From positions 33,879 through 97,878 of the forward strand of contig NZ_JAFA01000033.1 of NCBI RefSeq assembly GCF_000519185.1: a stretch of DNA of 64,000 bases, read 5' to 3'. Numbering within the stretch: the stretch's first letter is position 1; each line of letters starts with the position of its first letter. A model generated the notes under the pieces. That model was not told the origin of the DNA. It saw only the letters and a program-made list of their open reading frames with translations, and made no database searches. Of this stretch, positions 42,560 to 52,074 are shown one piece after another. The stretch is from Paraburkholderia nodosa DSM 21604. Its GTDB lineage: Bacteria > Pseudomonadota > Gammaproteobacteria > Burkholderiales > Burkholderiaceae. Made by a program: the position numbers and the translations under genes.

Positions 42560-43453
42560 TCAGGCCGCTGCCTTGTGAGCGTGTGAGGGGGCGTCGTTGA
42601 GCCGGTGCAACGCGCGAAACTTCGAAGGCGGAATCCCTTTTTGCGCGAGAAACTGCCGGTTGAAGTTCGATACGTTATTGAACCCGACGCGGTAACAGAT
42701 ATCGGTCACGCCGAGATCCGAGCACATGAGCAGTTCGCAGGCTTCGTTAAGACGCAGCCGGTTCTGATACTGCACAAACGTGCAGCCTGTTTGCCGTTTG
42801 AAGAAGCGCGTAAAAGTGCTGACGCTCATACTCGACATTTCTGCAACGTCGACTTCACGCAGATTGCCGGCGAGATTCTGCTGGATATAGGACAGCACCT
42901 GGTTGATGGTCGACGACATATAGCGCTGCGCACTGACGTTGTATGCCGGCCCGGCGAGCAGCTTCCTGCTGGTGCAGGCGATCAGCTGGTCGAGGATCGA
43001 CATCAGCAGCATGACGCGGCGCGCACCGTGCGCGCCCGAGACCTCCTGCATCACAGGGGCAATGGCGAGGCCGAGTGCGTCCGGAAACTGGATGCCTCGC
43101 GAGGCCTGATCGATCAGCGCCATCGCAGGGCTGAGTTCGGCGAACGCCGCGACCATCTTCTCGACTGCATCACGTGAGAACTGCAGGACAAGGTCGCGAG
43201 ACGGCACGCTCGCGCCGCCGTCGCTGTCCGTCACCCAGTTATGAGGCAGATTCGGGCCAGTCAGCACGATGTTGCCAGGATGGAAGTCCCCGATGTAGTC
43301 CCCCACGAAGAACTTGCCCGATGAGGCACGAATGACGTGCACTTCGTATTCGGGGTGGAAGTGCCATTTCGCAACCGTATGCGGATAGTCGTGCACCCAG
43401 GCCCGAAAGGACTCGTCCTGACGGGTATGGACCAATTCGAGATCCGGATTCAT
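42560..43453 (-). CDS. AraC-family regulator of the polyol operon
   Basis: 297 residues: N-terminal cupin-like sensor (WHFHPEYEVHVIRASSG near 28-44) and C-terminal double helix-turn-helix (about 190-285, with VDVAEMSSMSVSTFTRFFKR and VTDICYRVGFNNVSNFNRQF). ATG 43453 has GGAGACGAGA upstream; GTG 43468 is an alternative. It is embedded between the ABC ATPase and xylB genes, so the regulator is probably co-transcribed with the operon it controls. Confidence 0.9.
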   Translation of the reverse strand: MNPDLELVHTRQDESFRAWVHDYPHTVAKWHFHPEYEVHVIRASSGKFFVGDYIGDFHPGNIVLTGPNLPHNWVTDSDGGASVPSRDLVLQFSRDAVEKMVAAFAELSPAMALIDQASRGIQFPDALGLAIAPVMQEVSGAHGARRVMLLMSILDQLIACTSRKLLAGPAYNVSAQRYMSSTINQVLSYIQQNLAGNLREVDVAEMSSMSVSTFTRFFKRQTGCTFVQYQNRLRLNEACELLMCSDLGVTDICYRVGFNNVSNFNRQFLAQKGIPPSKFRALHRLNDAPSHAHKAAA

Positions 43454-43507
43454 TGCTCTCGTCTCCACGGGAACCCTGACTTCGCGCCCAGCGCGCGTGC
43501 TTGCACG

Positions 43508-44680
43508 CTAATGTACTCCCACGCCGGGCGCCGCGTGCCGGCGCGGCTCGGGTAGGGGCGCGGCCGCTGCCTCGTCTGCCAGCCCAAGCGACACATTATC
43601 CCCGGTCGCGACGTCGAAAACATGCAGATCGTGTTCGCGCAACGCGAGCCTGACGTGATCTCCCGTGTGAGGCACGGTACTCGCCGGAACAAGCGCGGTG
43701 ATGCGTTCGCCTGAGCAGTCAACGGTAATGAGCGCTTCTGCGCCCAACACTTCAACCAGCTCCACCGCACCGCCGAGCGAGAGGGCGCCGTCCGCTTTCC
43801 CATTGTCGGGAATCCATACGAAATTTGGGCGGACCGCCAGCTTGATCGTCTGACCGTCCTGCAAGCGCTGAAAGCGGTTCTCGCGTAGTTGCCATTGACC
43901 GGCGGCAGACGACACGACGAGTCTTTCGCCAGTGCGTTGCACCGAGGCATCGAGGAAATTCATCGCAGGCGTGCCGATGAAACCCGCGCCAAAAATCGTG
44001 CGCGGATACCGGTATAGCTCGGTCGGCGTGCCTTCCTGCTCGATGTGTCCGCCGCGCATCAGAATGACGCGGTCGGCTAGCGTCATCGCCTCGAGCTGGT
44101 CGTGCGTCACGTAGACCGTGGTCGTTTTCAGACGCTGATGCAAGCGTTTGATGTCGGTGCGCAGCTGGGCGCGCAACTTGGCGTCGAGGTTCGACAACGG
44201 TTCGTCGAACAGGAAGACCGCGGGCGTCTTGATCATCGCCCGGGCGATGGCGGCGCGCTGCTGCTGGCCGCCCGACATGGCGCGCGGCTTGCGCTCGAGC
44301 AGCGCATCGAGATTGAGCAGGGCGGCCACTTCGCGCACGCGGCGGTCGATCTCGGCCTTCGGCGTTTTGAGGCGCCGCAGGCCGAACGCGATGTTCTCGT
44401 ACACGCTCATGTGCGGATAGAGCGCGTAGTTCTGAAACACCATCGCGACATTGCGCTCGCGTGCGGGCACGTCGTTCACTACCGTGCCGCCAATCGAGAG
44501 ACTGCCTCCCGATATCTCCTCCAGCCCGGCGATCATGCGCAGCATCGTCGACTTGCCGCATCCCGACGGCCCCAGCAGCACGACGAACTCGCCTTCGTCG
44601 ATATGCAGGTCGAGCGGGTGCAATACCGGTTGGTCGCCGTCGTACTGCTTCATGAGCCCTTCGCAGACAATAGTCGCCAT
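43508..44680 (-). CDS. Polyol/sugar ABC importer ATPase (SmoK/MalK/UgpC type)
   Basis: 390 residues. Walker A GPSGCGKST near 37-45, Q-loop VFQNYALYPHMS, signature MSGGQQQRAAIARA near 134 and Walker B VFLFDEPLSNLD near 153. The C-terminal third is the MalK-type TOBE regulatory domain, which can bind regulatory partners. It powers the importer made of 46529 and 45729 with the binding protein at 47502. It starts 3 bp after the dehydrogenase stop. Confidence 0.93.
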   Translation of the reverse strand: MATIVCEGLMKQYDGDQPVLHPLDLHIDEGEFVVLLGPSGCGKSTMLRMIAGLEEISGGSLSIGGTVVNDVPARERNVAMVFQNYALYPHMSVYENIAFGLRRLKTPKAEIDRRVREVAALLNLDALLERKPRAMSGGQQQRAAIARAMIKTPAVFLFDEPLSNLDAKLRAQLRTDIKRLHQRLKTTTVYVTHDQLEAMTLADRVILMRGGHIEQEGTPTELYRYPRTIFGAGFIGTPAMNFLDASVQRTGERLVVSSAAGQWQLRENRFQRLQDGQTIKLAVRPNFVWIPDNGKADGALSLGGAVELVEVLGAEALITVDCSGERITALVPASTVPHTGDHVRLALREHDLHVFDVATGDNVSLGLADEAAAAPLPEPRRHAAPGVGVH

Positions 44681-44683
44681 GAT

Positions 44684-45718
44684 TCAATCCATCTCGATCT
44701 GGATCTTCACGTCCTCGGGCCGGCCAGCAGCGGCTTCCTCGAACGCCTTGATGCCGTCTGAAAACGCGAATTTGCGGGTGATGAACGGATTCACGTCGAT
44801 CATTCCCGAACTGATGAGGGCCAGCGCGCGCGGGAAAATGTTTGCGTAACGGAACACGGATTCGAGCCGGATTTCCTTGGCCTGCATCGCTACCACGTCG
44901 AGCGCGACCGGGCCTGGCGGCATGCCCACCAGCACCGCGCAGCCGCCCGGACACACGAGGTCCAGCAGCGTGTCGAAGACCTTCGCGTTGCCCGACGCTT
45001 CGAACACGACATCGGCGCCCCAGTCTTCGGTCACCTGGCGCACCACGTCTTCCAGCGATTCCTCTGCGGCATTCACGGTAGTCACTGCCGGATTGCCTGC
45101 GAAATGGCGCAATTTCTCTTTCACGACGTCGGCGAGGATCACGCGCGACGCACCGCCCGCGAGCGCCGCGAGCGCCGTCATGGCGCCGATGGTGCCTGCG
45201 CCAATCACGACGGCCACGTCGCCGGGCTTCATGGCGGCCTTCGTGGCTGCTTGCAGGCCGATCGACAAGGGCTCGACGATGGCGCCTTGCGCGAACGTGA
45301 CGTTGTCCGGAAGCCGGTAGGTGAATGCGGCCGGGTGAACCACGTAGGGGGTCAGGCAGCCATGCACCGGGGGAGTGGCCCAGAACCGCACGGCAGGGTC
45401 CAGATTGTAGAATCCGCGCATGGTGGCACGTGAATCGAACTGCGGCACGCCGGGTTCCATGCAAACCCGGTCGCCAACTTTCAGGTGGCCGACTTCGGCC
45501 CCCACCTCGACGATCGTGCCCGACGCCTCATGACCGAGCACCATCGGCTGCTCGACCTTGAACGGCCCAATGCGGCCGTGCGTGAAGTAGTGCACGTCAC
45601 TTCCGCACACGCCAACGGTATGGATGCGAACCTTGACATCGCGTGGCCCGATCGCCAGCGGCAAATCGATGTCCCGCAGGCTCAGGCGTCGAGCTTCTTC
45701 CAGTACAAGTGCCTTCAC
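44684..45718 (-). CDS. Zinc-dependent polyol (xylitol/sorbitol-type) dehydrogenase
   Basis: 344 residues, medium-chain dehydrogenase. Catalytic zinc Cys in GVCGSDVHYF near 37-46, His in GHEASG near 64, Glu in MEPGVPQ, and NAD-binding GAGTIGAM near 169. HYFTHGRIGPF is typical of sorbitol and xylitol dehydrogenases; the structural zinc loop with four Cys is missing, as in several xylitol dehydrogenases. With xylB in the operon, xylitol (or D-arabitol) to D-xylulose is the most likely reaction. Start GTG 45718 with AAGGAG upstream. Confidence 0.9.
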   Translation of the reverse strand: MKALVLEEARRLSLRDIDLPLAIGPRDVKVRIHTVGVCGSDVHYFTHGRIGPFKVEQPMVLGHEASGTIVEVGAEVGHLKVGDRVCMEPGVPQFDSRATMRGFYNLDPAVRFWATPPVHGCLTPYVVHPAAFTYRLPDNVTFAQGAIVEPLSIGLQAATKAAMKPGDVAVVIGAGTIGAMTALAALAGGASRVILADVVKEKLRHFAGNPAVTTVNAAEESLEDVVRQVTEDWGADVVFEASGNAKVFDTLLDLVCPGGCAVLVGMPPGPVALDVVAMQAKEIRLESVFRYANIFPRALALISSGMIDVNPFITRKFAFSDGIKAFEEAAAGRPEDVKIQIEMD

Positions 45719-45728
45719 AACATTCTCC

Positions 45729-46541
45729 TTATTTACCTTTGACCATTGAGTTCAGGAGGCGAATCAGCACGCCCACGAAGATGATTGGCGGCAGTGCGAG
45801 CAGTACCGTCGACGCGTTGATCACGCCCCACGGCACTTCCTGACCGAGCGACGTAAAGGCGGATGCCACGACCGGCAGGGTGGCGCTGCGCGAGGACGTC
45901 AGCGCAAGGCCCATCATCAGTTCGTTCCAGACCAGCACGAAGCTGAAAATGATGCCGCCCAGCAGCGTGTTGCCACAGGTCGGCAAGGCAATGCGCCAGA
46001 ACACCGCGTAAGGTCCATAACCGTCGAGCGTGGCGGCCTCCTCGATCTCGCGCGGCATGCGCTGGAACACGGGTATCGACAGCCATGTGATGGTGGACAA
46101 GGTCGTTAGCAGATAGGTGACGATCATCGAGAACCGCGTGTCGTACAGGCCCAGGTCCACCCAGATCGCGATGAGCGGAATCGCTACCGCGACCGGCGGC
46201 AGGAAGCGCAGCGACAGCAAAAAGAACTGGATGTCGCGTTTTGCCGGAACGTGAAAACGCGCGATCACATAGGCTGCCGGCACGCCGAGCACCGTGCCCA
46301 GGATGACGGCGGTGCCCACGATGACCGAACTGTTCTCCAGTGCGATAAGTACCTCCGGGCTCGAAATCACCTGCCGGTAATTGTCCAGCGTCGGCGTGAA
46401 GATGAAACGCGGCGTGGGCGTGACGATATCGAGCAGGTTCTTCAGTGAATTGAGCACCGCCCAAAGGATCGGGAACACCGCCACGACGGCGAGCGCAACA
46501 CCGAGCAGCAGGATCGTACTGCGGGAGATCAGTCTTCCCAT
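45729..46541 (-). CDS. Polyol/sugar ABC importer permease (MalG/SmoG type)
   Basis: 270 residues with six helices and the EAA loop EEAATLDGYGPYAVFWRIALP near 190-210, split here only for description. CUT1-family inner membrane subunit. ATG 46541 lies inside the 3' end of the other permease gene (13-bp overlap), indicating coupled translation. The open frame extends further upstream, but that part is antisense-like shadow of the partner permease. Confidence 0.92.
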   Translation of the reverse strand: MGRLISRSTILLLGVALAVVAVFPILWAVLNSLKNLLDIVTPTPRFIFTPTLDNYRQVISSPEVLIALENSSVIVGTAVILGTVLGVPAAYVIARFHVPAKRDIQFFLLSLRFLPPVAVAIPLIAIWVDLGLYDTRFSMIVTYLLTTLSTITWLSIPVFQRMPREIEEAATLDGYGPYAVFWRIALPTCGNTLLGGIIFSFVLVWNELMMGLALTSSRSATLPVVASAFTSLGQEVPWGVINASTVLLALPPIIFVGVLIRLLNSMVKGK

Positions 46542-47407
46542 TTGTTCACCCGCTTCCAGATAAGCGTGAAAATCAAGGTCGTGGCGACCATCATCAGGAC
46601 CGCCATGCTCGACGCGTACGACACCTTTCCTGCAAGGCCGATTCCCTGGGAGTACGCGTACATGTCCAGCGTTTCGGTGGATACGCCAGGGCCGCCTTTG
46701 GTCATCACGTAAATCAGGTCGAACGAGCGCAGCGATTCCACCATCTTGATGAACACAAGACTCATGATCGGCGCCTTGAGCATTGGCAGCGCGATGTATG
46801 CATAAACCTGCCAGGTGCTCGCGTAGTCGAGCCGTGCGGCTTCGAGCGGCTCGGGCGGCAGCGTCTCGAGCAGCTTTAGCACGACCACTGAGAAGAACAG
46901 GCCCCATTGCCAGATATCGACCAGCGCGACCGCATAGAGCGCGAGCGCCGGGTCCGAGAGAAAGGCCGTGTTCGTGATGCCGAAGAGGCCGATCAACCAG
47001 CTGAGAATGCCATTGAGCGGCGAGTACATGAACTTCCAGATAAACGCCGCGGAAACACGTGGCAACAGCACAGGGATGATCAACAGCACACTGATGGCAT
47101 TGCGCATCCTTCCGTGCACATGCTCGAACAGATAAATGGCAACGACGATTCCGAGCGCGACCGCGCCGAGCACCGTCACGACCTCCCAGATGGCCGAAAC
47201 CTCGATGGAGTTGATGAAGCGCCGGTCGGCAGCAAGGCGCACGAAATTGCGCATCCATACGAACTCGCTGTCCGGGTAGCGCAACACGCGATTGCGGAGC
47301 GCGAGGTTGATGGCCGCGATGGTAGGCACGAATCCCAGCACCACCATCGCAACGAGAGGCGGCACCAGAAACACGAACGGAAGGCTAGTCTTTCCGCGAT
47401 TGAACAT
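46529..47407 (-). CDS. Polyol/sugar ABC importer permease (MalF/SmoF type)
   Basis: 292 residues with six membrane helices and the EAA loop PLEAARLDYASTWQVYAYIA near 190-209. The N-terminus (LPFVFLVPPLVAMVVLGFVP) is typical of CUT1 permeases. It forms the membrane channel with the product of 45729. It lies 94 bp after the binding-protein gene on the same strand. Confidence 0.92.
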   Translation of the reverse strand: MFNRGKTSLPFVFLVPPLVAMVVLGFVPTIAAINLALRNRVLRYPDSEFVWMRNFVRLAADRRFINSIEVSAIWEVVTVLGAVALGIVVAIYLFEHVHGRMRNAISVLLIIPVLLPRVSAAFIWKFMYSPLNGILSWLIGLFGITNTAFLSDPALALYAVALVDIWQWGLFFSVVVLKLLETLPPEPLEAARLDYASTWQVYAYIALPMLKAPIMSLVFIKMVESLRSFDLIYVMTKGGPGVSTETLDMYAYSQGIGLAGKVSYASSMAVLMMVATTLIFTLIWKRVNKWED

Positions 47408-47501
47408 TCAGCTCTCCAGCTTCGAACACTCGGGAGCGCATGCCGCCGCTCCCGTGCACAGAGGGGACCCGCGCGCCTCGCGCTTGTCCCCGCGCTGCCG
47501 C

Positions 47502-48773
47502 TCATTTGCGCGCATGCTCCATGGCATCTTGCGCGTACTGGGTCGAATCGTTGAGCGCGCCCTGAATGTCCTTCTGCGTGCCCGTAAAGATTTCCTCGAG
47601 CGCCACGCCGAGGTTGTCACCGATATCCGGCCATTGGGGGCTCGGCCAGAACGTGACTTTCGACACCGGCGTCGTATCCTTCAAGCCCGCGAGAATCTGC
47701 GGTTTGACGTGCTTCTGGAAATAGTCGCTTTCGATCGTGCTCGTGCGGTTGTAGTCGCTGAACACGTTGTCACGCAGGCGTGCCTGCTCCTGTTCCTTGC
47801 TTGTTGCCCACGCAATGAACTTGCCGGCTGCCTGGCGGGTGCATTCGTCCTTCGCGCCGACCGCTGAAATGGCCAGTCCATGCCCGTAAGCAGCGGAGGG
47901 CAGCGGTGCGGGCGGCCTCACGTAGCCGACCTTGTCGGCAACACTCGACTTGGTGGGGTCTTCCATCCAGTCGGCGAACGGCGTCGACTCGATCATGAAC
48001 GCCACCTTGCCGGAGCGGAATGCCTCGAGCGCGTTGCTCCAGTCATAGGTGGTGGAGCCCGGCGGCGCATACTTGAAGAGGTCCGTGTAAAGCTGCGTGG
48101 CCTTGACGGCAGACGGTGAGTTGAATGCGGGTTGCTGCTGCTTGTCGGTCCATGTTCCACCTTCGGCGAGCATGAACGGCGCCCAGCGCCAGACATTCAT
48201 GCCGGAGCCGCGCTGGCCTCGCGCTACCCAGCCGTACAGGTTCGGCGGCGCGTTGAGTTTCTTGATGTCGGCAACCAGCTCGTCGAGCGTGCGCGGCACC
48301 GGCATATGTGCTTTTTCGAGGATATCCCGGCGATAAAACAGGAAGTCGGAACCGCCAATCAGCGGCGCGAAATACGCGACGCCCTTATAGCTCGCGACAG
48401 CGCGGCGTCCGGGCAGGAAGTCGTTGTAGTCGGCCTCGTTGGGGTAGTACTTCAGCAAAGGCACGATCCAGCCCGCCGTCGCGAACTCGGAGACATTCGC
48501 CTCATCCACGTAGTAGACCTGGTACGAACCGGCGCCGGTCGACGCGTCGAGCCGCGATTTTGCGCGGCGGTCGTTCTCTCCGAAGTAGCTGATCTCGATC
48601 TTCGTTCCGGTCTTTTTCTCGTAGTCGGGCAAGGACTTTTCCATCACGGTAAGGCCGAGACTTTTCTGCGCGAGCACCTTGATGACAGGAACATTGCACG
48701 ACTGCGCGACCGACACGACAGGCAGGGTCGCGCCCAGCAACGCACACAGTGCGGAATAGTGGAACCTTTTCAC
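47502..48773 (-). CDS. Extracellular polyol/sugar-binding protein of the ABC importer
   Basis: 423 residues, CUT1 family (SmoE/MalE-like). The signal peptide covers residues 1-23 (cleavage near SVA-QS). Binding-domain blocks include YQVYYVDEANVSEFATAGW near 86-104 and PLIGGSDFLFYRRDIL. Start GTG 48773 has AGGAGACGGCA immediately upstream; the frame is open to 49202, but that extension has no signal sequence in the right place. First gene of the polyol operon. Confidence 0.92.
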   Translation of the reverse strand: MKRFHYSALCALLGATLPVVSVAQSCNVPVIKVLAQKSLGLTVMEKSLPDYEKKTGTKIEISYFGENDRRAKSRLDASTGAGSYQVYYVDEANVSEFATAGWIVPLLKYYPNEADYNDFLPGRRAVASYKGVAYFAPLIGGSDFLFYRRDILEKAHMPVPRTLDELVADIKKLNAPPNLYGWVARGQRGSGMNVWRWAPFMLAEGGTWTDKQQQPAFNSPSAVKATQLYTDLFKYAPPGSTTYDWSNALEAFRSGKVAFMIESTPFADWMEDPTKSSVADKVGYVRPPAPLPSAAYGHGLAISAVGAKDECTRQAAGKFIAWATSKEQEQARLRDNVFSDYNRTSTIESDYFQKHVKPQILAGLKDTTPVSKVTFWPSPQWPDIGDNLGVALEEIFTGTQKDIQGALNDSTQYAQDAMEHARK

Positions 48774-49186
48774 TGCCGTCTCCTGGAAGGTTTTAGTTCG
48801 AGTGGTTGTTATCGGCCGGTTGCGTTTGCGTGCCGGTAGATAGCGAGCGTAAGTTAGCACCGGCCTGGCGAGCCAGCCACGCCAAAACGGGGCAGCGGCT
48901 CTGTACTTTTTGCTCAGTTTTTGTGTGCAGCGCAAAATTTTGTGTCGAACTTGATTTGGGAGCGCGTGGCTGGTATGCGTTCTGGCAGATCGCGATTCCA
49001 GCTCGATTGGCGGTTCACGGATGGTCGCGCGCACAACCTTCGGCTTTATCACGCGCCGAATCCTCGCGGCACCGATCCTAAGTACGCCTGTGTATATTTG
49101 AAGATTCGCGGGGATCGAATCCGTCGATATCGGGGCAGCTGCGAATCGGGCGTGTCGAGTTGAATGAAGCGAGGCGGGCGTCTGCC
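48774..49186. other. Promoter region of the polyol operon, no clear gene
   Basis: 413 bp between the polyol binding-protein gene and the MocR gene end. It holds the imperfect inverted repeat GGCCTGGCGAGCCAGCC near 48862-48878. A plus-strand frame at 48921-49163 (80 codons) ends in a stop and shows partly biased third positions, but it has no ribosome site and no recognisable motif, so it is not called. Confidence 0.45.
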
Positions 49187-50770
49187 TCACCCCTCGAGAC
49201 ACTCGCGCAACGTTCGCGCGAGCCGGGCGGCCTCAGCCGCATCGGCGACGTTCGCGAACCCCATCACAAGCCCGCGCGGCGTGTGCCGCGTGCGGCCATT
49301 CGCGTACCAGATCGAAAGCGGCAGCACGGCGAGCCCTGCTTCGCGGGCGCGCGCAGCAACGGCGACGTCGTCGACCGGAGCATCAGGGCCTTCGGCGAAC
49401 CGCACCGCAAACTGGATTCCCCCCGGCGGCAATTCGACAGTCAGCCGTTCGCCGAAGGCCTGCTCCAGTGCGCGCACGATCAGCACGCGCCGCTGCGCGT
49501 ACAACGCACGCATGCGCTTCAGATGCCGCGCAAAATGCCCCCGCTCGATGAAATCCGCCAACGCCGCCTGCAATAGCGTCGGCGATCCGGCATTCATGCT
49601 GTACGCCACCCGAGCGACGCGCTCGACGGCCCGCTCCGGCACTACCGCATACGCCAGCCGCAAACCGGGAAACATCACCTTGCTGAAGGTGCCGCAATAG
49701 ATCACATGATCGTGCCGGTCGAGGCTCTTCAGTGCCGGCAAAGGACGGCCGAGATAACGGAACTCGCTGTCGTAATCGTCTTCGATGATCCAGCTCGATG
49801 CCTGCTCTGCCCAGTCAAGCAGCGCCATGCGTCTCGCGAGAGACAGCGTGCGCCCGAGCGGGCTCTGATGCGACGGCGTGACCAGCGCGAAGCGCGCCTG
49901 CGCATCCAGAAGTTTGCCGCGTTCGACATCGATGCCTTCATCATCCGCCGGCACCGCTACGAGCTGGACGCCAGTCTCGGCCAGAAAACCGCGCGCGAGC
50001 AGATAGCCCGGATCTTCGAACCATACGCGATCGTTCGGGCGGGCGAGACTGCGCAATACGAGTTCGAGCGTTGCGCGATAGCCGCCGGTCATGAACACTT
50101 GCTCCGGCAGGCAGGTCACCCCGCGCGACAACCCGAGATAGGTGGCGATGTGTTCGCGCAGGGGCCGGTAACCGGCCGGATCGGGGTACGCCAACATCGC
50201 GCGCTCGCCGCTGCGCGCGCGATGCGAAACGAGACGATTCCATACCTTGATGGGAAACGCGTCGAGTGCCGGCAACCCGGGCTGCAACGGTCGCGGCTCG
50301 CCGCTCATGGCGGCGGCAATGGCAAGCTGGCGCGGCGCCGCATGCGCGCCGCGCAAATCGCCCGGTGCTTCCGGCGCGGCCTTTCCGTTCGTGTTCTGCC
50401 TGCCGTTCGAATCCCTGGCGATCTGCGCATGCGAAGGGCCCGTGACCGACGCCGGCAGCGAGGGCGACACGAAGGTGCCTGCCGCACCGCGCATCTGCAG
50501 GTAGCCCTCGTCGACCAGGATCGTGTAGGCCAGCTCAACCGTGCCGCGCGCCGTGTTCAGCTGTGTGGCGAGGCTGCGCAGAGCGGGCACACGATCGCCG
50601 GGACGCAGGTGCCCGGCAGCGATCGCCGTTCTGAAGCGCTCGCAGATCTGCAGGTAGATCGGCGAGTGCTGCTGGCGATCGATATCGATGGTGAATGTGG
50701 CGGGCGGCGCGGGCACGACTGTCTTGCTGGCAAGCGGTGTGGAAGTGACTTGGCCTGGTCGAAGCGGCAA
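49187..50770 (-). CDS. MocR/PdxR-type regulator (GntR HTH fused to aminotransferase-like domain)
   Basis: 527 residues. A GntR winged helix-turn-helix at about 30-100 (SPIYLQICERFRTAIAAG, LRSLATQLNTARGTVELAY) is joined by a long linker to a fold-type I aminotransferase domain. The PLP lysine lies in CGTFSKVMFPGLRLAY near 355-370. Such proteins use PLP or amino compounds as effectors and often control vitamin B6, GABA or taurine genes. Start TTG 50770 is the longest option; a GTG at 50716 is possible. It is divergent from the NAD(P)-binding protein at 50906, a likely target. Confidence 0.88.
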   Translation of the reverse strand: MPLRPGQVTSTPLASKTVVPAPPATFTIDIDRQQHSPIYLQICERFRTAIAAGHLRPGDRVPALRSLATQLNTARGTVELAYTILVDEGYLQMRGAAGTFVSPSLPASVTGPSHAQIARDSNGRQNTNGKAAPEAPGDLRGAHAAPRQLAIAAAMSGEPRPLQPGLPALDAFPIKVWNRLVSHRARSGERAMLAYPDPAGYRPLREHIATYLGLSRGVTCLPEQVFMTGGYRATLELVLRSLARPNDRVWFEDPGYLLARGFLAETGVQLVAVPADDEGIDVERGKLLDAQARFALVTPSHQSPLGRTLSLARRMALLDWAEQASSWIIEDDYDSEFRYLGRPLPALKSLDRHDHVIYCGTFSKVMFPGLRLAYAVVPERAVERVARVAYSMNAGSPTLLQAALADFIERGHFARHLKRMRALYAQRRVLIVRALEQAFGERLTVELPPGGIQFAVRFAEGPDAPVDDVAVAARAREAGLAVLPLSIWYANGRTRHTPRGLVMGFANVADAAEAARLARTLRECLEG

Positions 50771-50905
50771 TTCTTGGCACTTTTCGATAGTTCATGATCT
50801 TCCCACAATAGCCTCACGCGATGCGACGGCGGCGGATCCTCTCAGTCGATTCGATACCGCCAAACGCTTTCGCGCGTTCACTGCCTCTCATCTGGAGAAT
50901 CTGTC

Positions 50906-51658
50906 ATGAAGATTGTCGTAATCGGTGGTTCCGGCCTGATCGGGTCACGTCTCGTGAAGCTGCTTGGCGACGCGGGCCATGAGGCGCTTGCCGCGTCGCC
51001 GCGTAACGGTGTGAACGCCGTGACGGGGGAGGGCTTGAGCGGTGCGCTAGCGGGCGCGGACGTCGTCGTGGATGTGGCGAACGCGCCCTCGTGGGAGCCG
51101 CAGGCGGTGCTCGACTTCTTCCGCAACTCGGCGCGCAACCTCGGCAAAGCGGAAGTGGCCGCTGGGGTACGCCATCACGTCGCACTGTCCATCGTCGGGT
51201 GCGAGCGCACGCCGGAGAATGCGTATTTCGTTGCCAAGGTCGCGCAGGAAGAAGCGATCGAGGCGGCCGGCGTGCCTTACACGATCCTGCGCGCGACCCA
51301 GTTCATGGAATTCATCGGCGCAATCGCCGATTACGGCACCGAAGGCGGGACGGTACGCGTTGGCGACGGACTGTTTCAGCCGATAGCCGCCGATGATGTC
51401 GCGGCAGCCCTCGCGCAGGTCGCGCTCGCCTCGCCGCTGAACGGCACGGTCGACATTGCCGGCCCCGACCGCGTGCCGTTCGCGGAGATCGTCTCGCGCT
51501 ATCTGAAATCGGTGGGCGATGCTCGCCCGGTAGTGACGGATCGTGATGCGCGCTACTACGGCGGCCGCGTCGAGGAACAATCGCTTGTCCCGCTCGGCGA
51601 CGCGCGGATCGGCCGCATCAGTCTCGACCAGTGGCTGACGCAAGCAAAAAAGGGCTGA
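50906..51658 (+). CDS. NAD(P)H-binding atypical SDR (NmrA-like)
   Basis: 250 residues with an N-terminal Rossmann motif GGSGLIGSRL at 7-16 and the NmrA/atypical-SDR pattern YTILRATQFMEFIGAIADYG near 126-145. No classical YxxxK pair is evident. Members act as redox-sensing or quinone/aldehyde-related reductases. ATG 50906 has CTGGAGAATCTGTC upstream. It lies divergently from the MocR gene with 135 bp between them. Confidence 0.85.
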   Translation: MKIVVIGGSGLIGSRLVKLLGDAGHEALAASPRNGVNAVTGEGLSGALAGADVVVDVANAPSWEPQAVLDFFRNSARNLGKAEVAAGVRHHVALSIVGCERTPENAYFVAKVAQEEAIEAAGVPYTILRATQFMEFIGAIADYGTEGGTVRVGDGLFQPIAADDVAAALAQVALASPLNGTVDIAGPDRVPFAEIVSRYLKSVGDARPVVTDRDARYYGGRVEEQSLVPLGDARIGRISLDQWLTQAKKG

Positions 51659-52041
51659 CTCCAGGTATTTGCGAAACCTGAAGCCGCAGACCCATGAGGC
51701 GCATTGAACGTCGCCATTCTTATAGATAAATCGAGACTTTCCAATTCCCGCCGCCAAAATCTGCACCCAAAAGACGACTACCCCAGCATGGTGCAGGTAG
51801 GTATTTATACCAATGCCAAAACGTATATCGCGGACGGCGAATTTTTCATTAGAAGGTTATCGGGCTTCTCCATAGACTGTGCCGGACCCATTGATCGAGC
51901 GCTGTCCCGAGGCAAGGGGTCGAGTCGATGACGTTCTTGCCTTACCCAGCATTGCCCGGGAATTTAAATCTAACGACACAAGGGGGAGCGGAATACCTGC
52001 GTTTTGGCTAAAGCATCCATTCGACCGGTGATTCGAACAGC

Positions 52042-52053
52042 GTCAGATCTGAC
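52042..52053. promoter_or_regulatory. 12-bp palindrome upstream of ytfQ, candidate operator
   Basis: GTCAGATCTGAC is a perfect palindrome 125 bp before the ytfQ start. The cognate regulator is unknown; none is encoded next to the operon. Confidence 0.35.
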
Positions 52054-52074
52054 AAACGGAAGAAGCACCGGGGA

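Noticed and set aside
43752..45464. 570-codon minus-strand frame across the dehydrogenase and ATPase genes
   Set aside because: It overlaps two well-supported genes in another frame on the same strand; the product is Arg/Gly/His-rich.
48921..49163. 80-codon plus-strand frame in the polyol promoter region
   Set aside because: Third positions are partly biased, but there is no ribosome site, no recognisable motif and no partner gene; left uncalled.
51704..51931. 75-codon plus-strand frame before the ytfQ leader
   Set aside because: Mixed composition, no ribosome site, no motif; the region looks non-coding or degenerate.
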